Source: Sneathiellales bacterium
GTDB lineage: Bacteria > Pseudomonadota > Alphaproteobacteria > JANQFL01
DNA length: 64,000 bases
Reading direction: 5' to 3'
Assembly: GCA_028277845.1 (NCBI GenBank)
Contig: JANQFL010000070.1
Location: forward strand, 102,775-166,774
In this document: positions 63,101 to 64,000 of the stretch, piece after piece
How positions within the stretch are numbered: position 1 is the first letter of the stretch
How the letters are laid out: the number at the start of each line of letters is the position of its first letter
Notes under the pieces: model-generated
Told to the model about the DNA's origin: nothing
Seen by the model: the letters and a program-made list of their open reading frames with translations, nothing else
The model's database searches: none
Translations under genes and position numbers: made by a program

Positions 63101-64000
63101 AGCAGAACCGCCAGTCGCGCATCGCCGGCCTCGGCCAGATTCAGACCCGCATCGATTCGGCGCGCAACAAGCTGGCCCAGGCCCAGGCCGACAAGGACAA
63201 GGACCTGATCGAGCAGTACCAGCAGGAACTGACCGACGCCCAGACCGCCTATTGGGAACGGCAATCGATTTATGACACCCGCGAACGCGGGTTGAGTTCG
63301 GCGTTGAACGATCTGGCCGCCAAGAACCGCAAGGACGGCATCGGGCCGGGCAGCCAGTACGAGATCGACGCCATCGCCCGCAGTCAGGGGCTCAATCCGG
63401 CGGCGCTCTATCTGGCCTCGGACGGCCTGCTGTCGCGCCACGTGTCGGGCAGCAACCGCATCGTCGACGGCGCCATCAAGGCCAACATCTCGGCGCCGCA
63501 GACCTCGTTCGCCGGGCATTTCGTCGATGAACTGGTCGGCGAGGATCCCCTGAAGACGGCCGTGTTGCTGGCGACGCTGCCGGTCAGCATGCCGATCAAT
63601 ACGGTGGCCAACCTGGCCGGCTTCGACCCGCTCGAGGGCACTGGCCAGTTGGGTAAGCTGACCGACGCGGTGTGGGTCGGCAAGACGGTGCTGCATTCCT
63701 GGTACGGCGCCGGCAAGCACGTGGGCAAGGCGGTGGTCGACCTGGTCGACATCGCCGGAGAGGGCGTGGCGACGCGGCTGGGCTACGAGGACGGCGGCAT
63801 CTTCGGCACCGACAAGATCGAGGCCTTCGCCAAGCTGCCCGAAGTGCTGTCGAACCTGGATTCGGCCATGGTCAACCGGCTGATCGACCACGGCCTGCGC
63901 AAACTGCAGAAGGGCGACCTGGAAGCCAATACGGCCCAGCTGGGCGGTGCCATCGGCATCGAACTGGGGCTGGCGTTCCTCACCGGCGGCGAGAGCGCGC
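54136..64000 (+). CDS. Giant exported protein, at least 3,288 residues (3' partial)
   Basis: One frame stays open from GTG 54136 to the right edge, so the protein exceeds 3,288 residues and its end is unseen. AGAGGCGG precedes the GTG; a second start is ATG 54160. A signal peptide (HRYRLAGVGAAAVLLVVAS) comes first. Regions in order: Q-rich repeats about 115-230; an acidic run (EPEEEEEEEEIVDN) near 520; a cadherin/VCBS-like module about 540-620 ending DSFTYEARDADGDTD; a Lys, Gly/Arg and Pro-rich linker 620-655; helical and mixed regions to 1340; tandem 49-residue repeats 1350-1522; a poly-Pro run 1708-1718; coiled coil about 1850-3060, rich in Lys, Arg, Glu and Gln; and a Gly-rich hydrophobic region near the edge. 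No enzyme domain is evident. A CsgG-like gene sits 25 bases upstream, which suggests surface export or anchoring. The C-terminus could carry an effector or anchor domain. Confidence 0.88.
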   Translation, partial: MAQRGIPRMHRYRLAGVGAAAAVLLVVASDGFDGRAQDATIYTRPSTPYGNATPGTLQNLQRGGAGTKRIAPSNQIQSTSPNQYKIIPGSPKVLTQGTTQYQLERQQVQKPATAQSQTQTLQRLQQLQQQQETQSNPTQGSGGGQMIQLTPPRLVINPDGSSYTIPGKPVTGTTQQPKTLNIPSGAASTPSTQSQTLQRLQQLQQEQKTESQTGTAQTDTGGGVKAVTPPKTIVIPSGGTGTTTKTVPGTDVSPTVKSVTPQPSNPAVTTGRSSTPGLSAQQQLELETKSTPKAVVKQPAVVAPSKTGTVKTESRQSPSVLTEAKSQTEIVLPGQSKAASGSNRISVPVKPKSAAQSGGEIAAETANETSSSDDTVKDADKKETVDTIAEVTNESGSETAYADSGQYYDQHQGEVYSDEQIDNKQAKYEEMKALHDHSKTIMSQAKERAQALIGRGNQSMYQDDSNVAHVNEQPAAVDYGQLVSQTRRLGGLLNQLGLVDNKVATVEDDGDDPRDVGSEPEEEEEEEEIVDNPVVANPDSNVAQYRQRVRGNVLANDEIPDGGGRARLIERTKRGNMKLFRDGRYRYKPYPLTVGADSFTYEARDADGDTDVGVVTFEVKPKKKKKKKGRRGGRGGRGGRGGGGGGGDPPPKPPPPTPSQACVGAAAELAKGDQQAREARQMADRAVDRAYGDAMADLAPGDWSRDQIADRTRDLELSIVQGDAVEQEEAVSLLKEAVGSQRSFARAMVDKPEETFVHLVNASMVNPGAAPVHPMLDRVDAPVSAKLYQSVRQPAVRRDLDAVAYKIADVSDLSRVDASTLKSVDKLYQRLIAPNGQQNGQAVSTGRIAVNDQGILTDKRLTQRVAHYLGPDAAQSFKVAPAQDKNDPPTHILRYDDIKAGRQFVQRVAKSLPLLKRLEPARKEAGKVTSAEAVDNAAAQVFYADVVGKENLIAARQIGGIKVNAPVGLSLEKGKTVKDIALEPGLRLVESYDIEKLSGKRLDFHKQRISVATQAKVDSEIAVLRSQFAPKYEKLQSAVTMAASRLETAVMNTEVSPDLRAAAVQLPILRQSLDEGRRYALAQLKEKGAQFDFAKYQQDLGKLTTEYQSRVDIIEKKAPAKSSIRTAYKDFDSASIALNKEQTHIASDKTYRASIDSRAQVLKPMYVKKLQERALEMGALDAPSLPLTKAGTPARNAAGYWLKDGSNGADYVRAKLGTSVDISVLREPEGDLDAPPGTQPVNEPVSKRVASPTTGQVLKGAGTQLLQRGGQLGQELQTRAQGLQLQKGSGGQVMREHVEIPKGAGDLFQTRSGTALSGVADKSDGAETGQGKPAPRGPAMLVGGVVKQEDLNNPDYVANMTKGRLGTHGALHSKKDLEDPDYLEQLVKQRAAGYGVVHKFESPEHMRDAAQQRINGYGIAHLKSDLNDPKYVAEQFKARTGGFGWTHEFESPEDMRDFVQSRIGGMGMAHLRSDLNDPKYVARLMKERLGGYANVYEFESPDEMRDFVNSRLGGWGRAYTCADLLKNGWSMEQAQAIFDNAKKYGKTDFESQSDYEARMLNTYPEEFTSGADGGFRRKTSREMRDEREAQMLESGDFIRDPKTGNLVRKDSKAGRQVQRRMAAGTKKVRVRLEDGTMATLEINGLNSFQDSLEDALKARGYRRNADGDWVDQDGNVAVRGNYISERDQDYTEAMEERMPGFSNVVQRRPPPPPPPPPPEDQLADLEDALVEGFGYEIKNLSLGDRKLKSLQVRPGETASEALARVLAGSEYGFDNMGNLVDGDGNIVYSPQQLDMLDDKYRGKVADAVFGKDFAGIAEEVNFLATSGNAKDRARAQQIIGSLNAQLGGLSQVVEAQQELVDKIDDVRNDPKLSARQKRDKIRALEQQLNAVTDQRIKMETAIIDQTRKANESAKTAFWNRLSLSEQRVIEHAQDVETLASRHKEIDEALRNGDLKPSERRRLERERAEIQRDIFDANNELEKAKLKAGDTRRIDNFVAEVDLNQFGIDTATVEDAREARKRAINTRTVTIEVRTINGEKVAVYVDANNQVVTDQSGRPLVASDDPAKFNRLTGQRQAVYVDDKGRVLRDPNGTPITITESAGDRYREQVVNGLAKKFRSFSKAAGEYQGLVDDIDDYEAELDKLDALEKKNGKLTSSQRRERARLESRLKRARDDAMALYPALNEYQTIQASLSEEDQAKVMDRAKEIAVERAIQEHEYLSGARSITYVDENGEWQTYTSPKQEAYQKELERIRQERIKKLREEFAKKQEEERKKREAEARREREKREAEAKAKATAEREARERNQRILNGEARTRDRRLADARRDQTEARQRLEAAQAEIERLDKLRREGKAVSGADAARRELAAAQRAVADANREVGRYGDASNIANGAAATGNKDFRAAVERQDRVIEGTRTQKEALEEGVESLAATVATLEQQAKAGVIPQAVADAMKASLTALRQQYAKAGSEVVAQERVRTAMIDNALYTNATPEFNESKLKALQDIVDAHGGQAYQALTDAQLQEYNRRTNLRSHHTRLSEAKAKADRLRGISQRYRQDPKSITSAEYADLTIGLEDSEMRLLLGDLQRQAMERGFEKSDDVAKTALQRQMIGQWMTSLDGGLTGERALHNQDMKDVRAAFNYLSTEEVAQAELKADRALEASRRKELEDAQAAYDEDPTLYNSRQLSYARQLHSNAEGFVRRSESKVRTAQREFGQQVGVVQDGEELMPSLIKTEGFWEYQVAQAQQRQQDTLLANAGKLTDQDFRNRVTAQRGRVTTAETNFRAAQTALQSARDALQRKEFEVGIGSAKAEDLTALRTALTTAQTNYTNTQQAVTDQKKALTQVARDVLVENNQRRWDAVKARTNGIVARQEEIQQSQRDTQARLKGHTDRLALLERELAHYETGKKEERFDEDFADRNIKRVKAEIATQRSTIATASRLAERSFRNFDQELTNLVLERDKMVWAIDGQARREEQTRRFQETLGVKQELEQNRQSRIAGLGQIQTRIDSARNKLAQAQADKDKDLIEQYQQELTDAQTAYWERQSIYDTRERGLSSALNDLAAKNRKDGIGPGSQYEIDAIARSQGLNPAALYLASDGLLSRHVSGSNRIVDGAIKANISAPQTSFAGHFVDELVGEDPLKTAVLLATLPVSMPINTVANLAGFDPLEGTGQLGKLTDAVWVGKTVLHSWYGAGKHVGKAVVDLVDIAGEGVATRLGYEDGGIFGTDKIEAFAKLPEVLSNLDSAMVNRLIDHGLRKLQKGDLEANTAQLGGAIGIELGLAFLTGGESA
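54460..54890 (+). repeat. Q-rich tandem repeats in the giant protein
   Basis: Two near-identical units begin with SQTQTLQRLQQLQQQQE (from about 54481) and SQTLQRLQQLQQEQK (from about 54715) and continue with a TPP-x-IxIP segment (LTPPRLVINP; VTPPKTIVIP). A weaker third unit (LSAQQQLELE) follows near 54967. The spacing is about 234 bases. The units lie just after the signal peptide and look like a flexible, low-complexity stalk. Confidence 0.7.
58183..58701 (+). repeat. 49-residue tandem repeats made of two half-units
   Basis: Three 147-base units start at 58261, 58408 and 58555, each beginning DL-(N/E)-DP-(K/D)-Y and ending near GMAHLRS. Each divides into two halves of about 25 residues sharing the pattern D-x-(Y/M)-(V/R)-x-x-x-K/Q-x-R-x-x-G-(Y/F/M)-G-x-x-H. 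A single half-unit precedes them at 58183 and a decayed one follows at 58702. The fixed spacing in DNA points to tandem duplication within the giant gene. Confidence 0.85.

Noticed and set aside
59683..63891. A 1,402-codon open frame on the minus strand
   Set aside because: It lies opposite the giant + strand gene, whose frame is open from 54136 and shows a signal peptide, repeats and coiled coil. The minus translation is low in recognisable motifs and is a by-product of high GC.

Overview
The window reads as one stretch of a high-GC alphaproteobacterial chromosome, most like a marine or soil Rhodospirillales member. The evidence is GC-rich codon use, many ATGA/GTGA/TGATG gene overlaps, a CHAT/CHASE2 signalling trio and an aromatic catabolic cluster of proteobacterial type. 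The assignment is an inference from gene content; no rRNA or marker gene is present. I saw no tRNA, rRNA, CRISPR array or intact insertion sequence. Nearly all genes are on the + strand.

Bases 1-16636 hold a nonribosomal peptide synthetase (NRPS) cluster. It starts inside a gene ending C-PCP-TE (thioesterase with a Cys nucleophile). A three-gene cassette follows that looks built to make a pyrrole-2-carboxyl starter from proline: an acyl-CoA-dehydrogenase-like oxidase, a free adenylation protein and a free carrier protein. The next module is C-A-PCP-E. Its Asn-type adenylation domain is interrupted by a complete zinc-ribbon/PP-loop ATP-pyrophosphatase domain of the kind that turns amides into amidines, thioamides or nitriles. 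The last module has its adenylation domain split over two genes at the equivalent point, and the gene in the gap encodes a methyltransferase related to guanidinoacetate N-methyltransferase. The predicted product is an N-pyrroloyl peptide with D-residues and a modified, possibly N-methylated, Asn-type side chain. I know of no described system with this combination.

Bases 16700-25570 carry accessory genes that may belong to the cluster: a HupE/UreJ-type membrane protein, an unknown two-pass membrane protein, two polytopic proteins of HTTM type (the second fused to a DCC thiol-disulfide domain), a PLP aminotransferase, an MFS exporter and a CaiB/BaiF CoA-transferase. A decayed hybrid histidine-kinase fragment (25639-26256) marks the junction to the next block.

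Bases 26438-32418 form a three-gene signalling unit: a lipoprotein with a CHAT caspase-like protease domain, a small secreted FecR-like protein, and an adenylate cyclase with a CHASE2 sensor. All three appear to place domains in the periplasm.

Bases 32606-46455 are catabolic. A polar amino-acid-type ABC transporter leads into a D-hydantoinase pathway: N-carbamoyl-D-amino acid hydrolase, a DapA-family lyase, an SDR, a hydantoinase, a hydantoin racemase, a LysR regulator and an FAD amine/D-amino-acid oxidoreductase. Then come a YtcJ-type amidohydrolase, a CobW GTPase and a PhyH-type dioxygenase.

Bases 46452-52037 are a homoprotocatechuate (3,4-dihydroxyphenylacetate) meta-cleavage cluster: hpaR, hpaG and a DapA-like gene leftward; hpaF, hpaE, hpaD and a thioesterase rightward. 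The two arms share a divergent promoter region with a perfect inverted repeat. A DapA-like protein appears where HpaI aldolase would be expected.

Bases 52316-64000 hold a secretion or surface locus: a small secreted protein, a CsgG-family protein, and one giant exported protein of more than 3,288 residues that runs past the right edge. It has Q-rich repeats, a cadherin-like domain, 49-residue tandem repeats and more than 1,000 residues of coiled coil.
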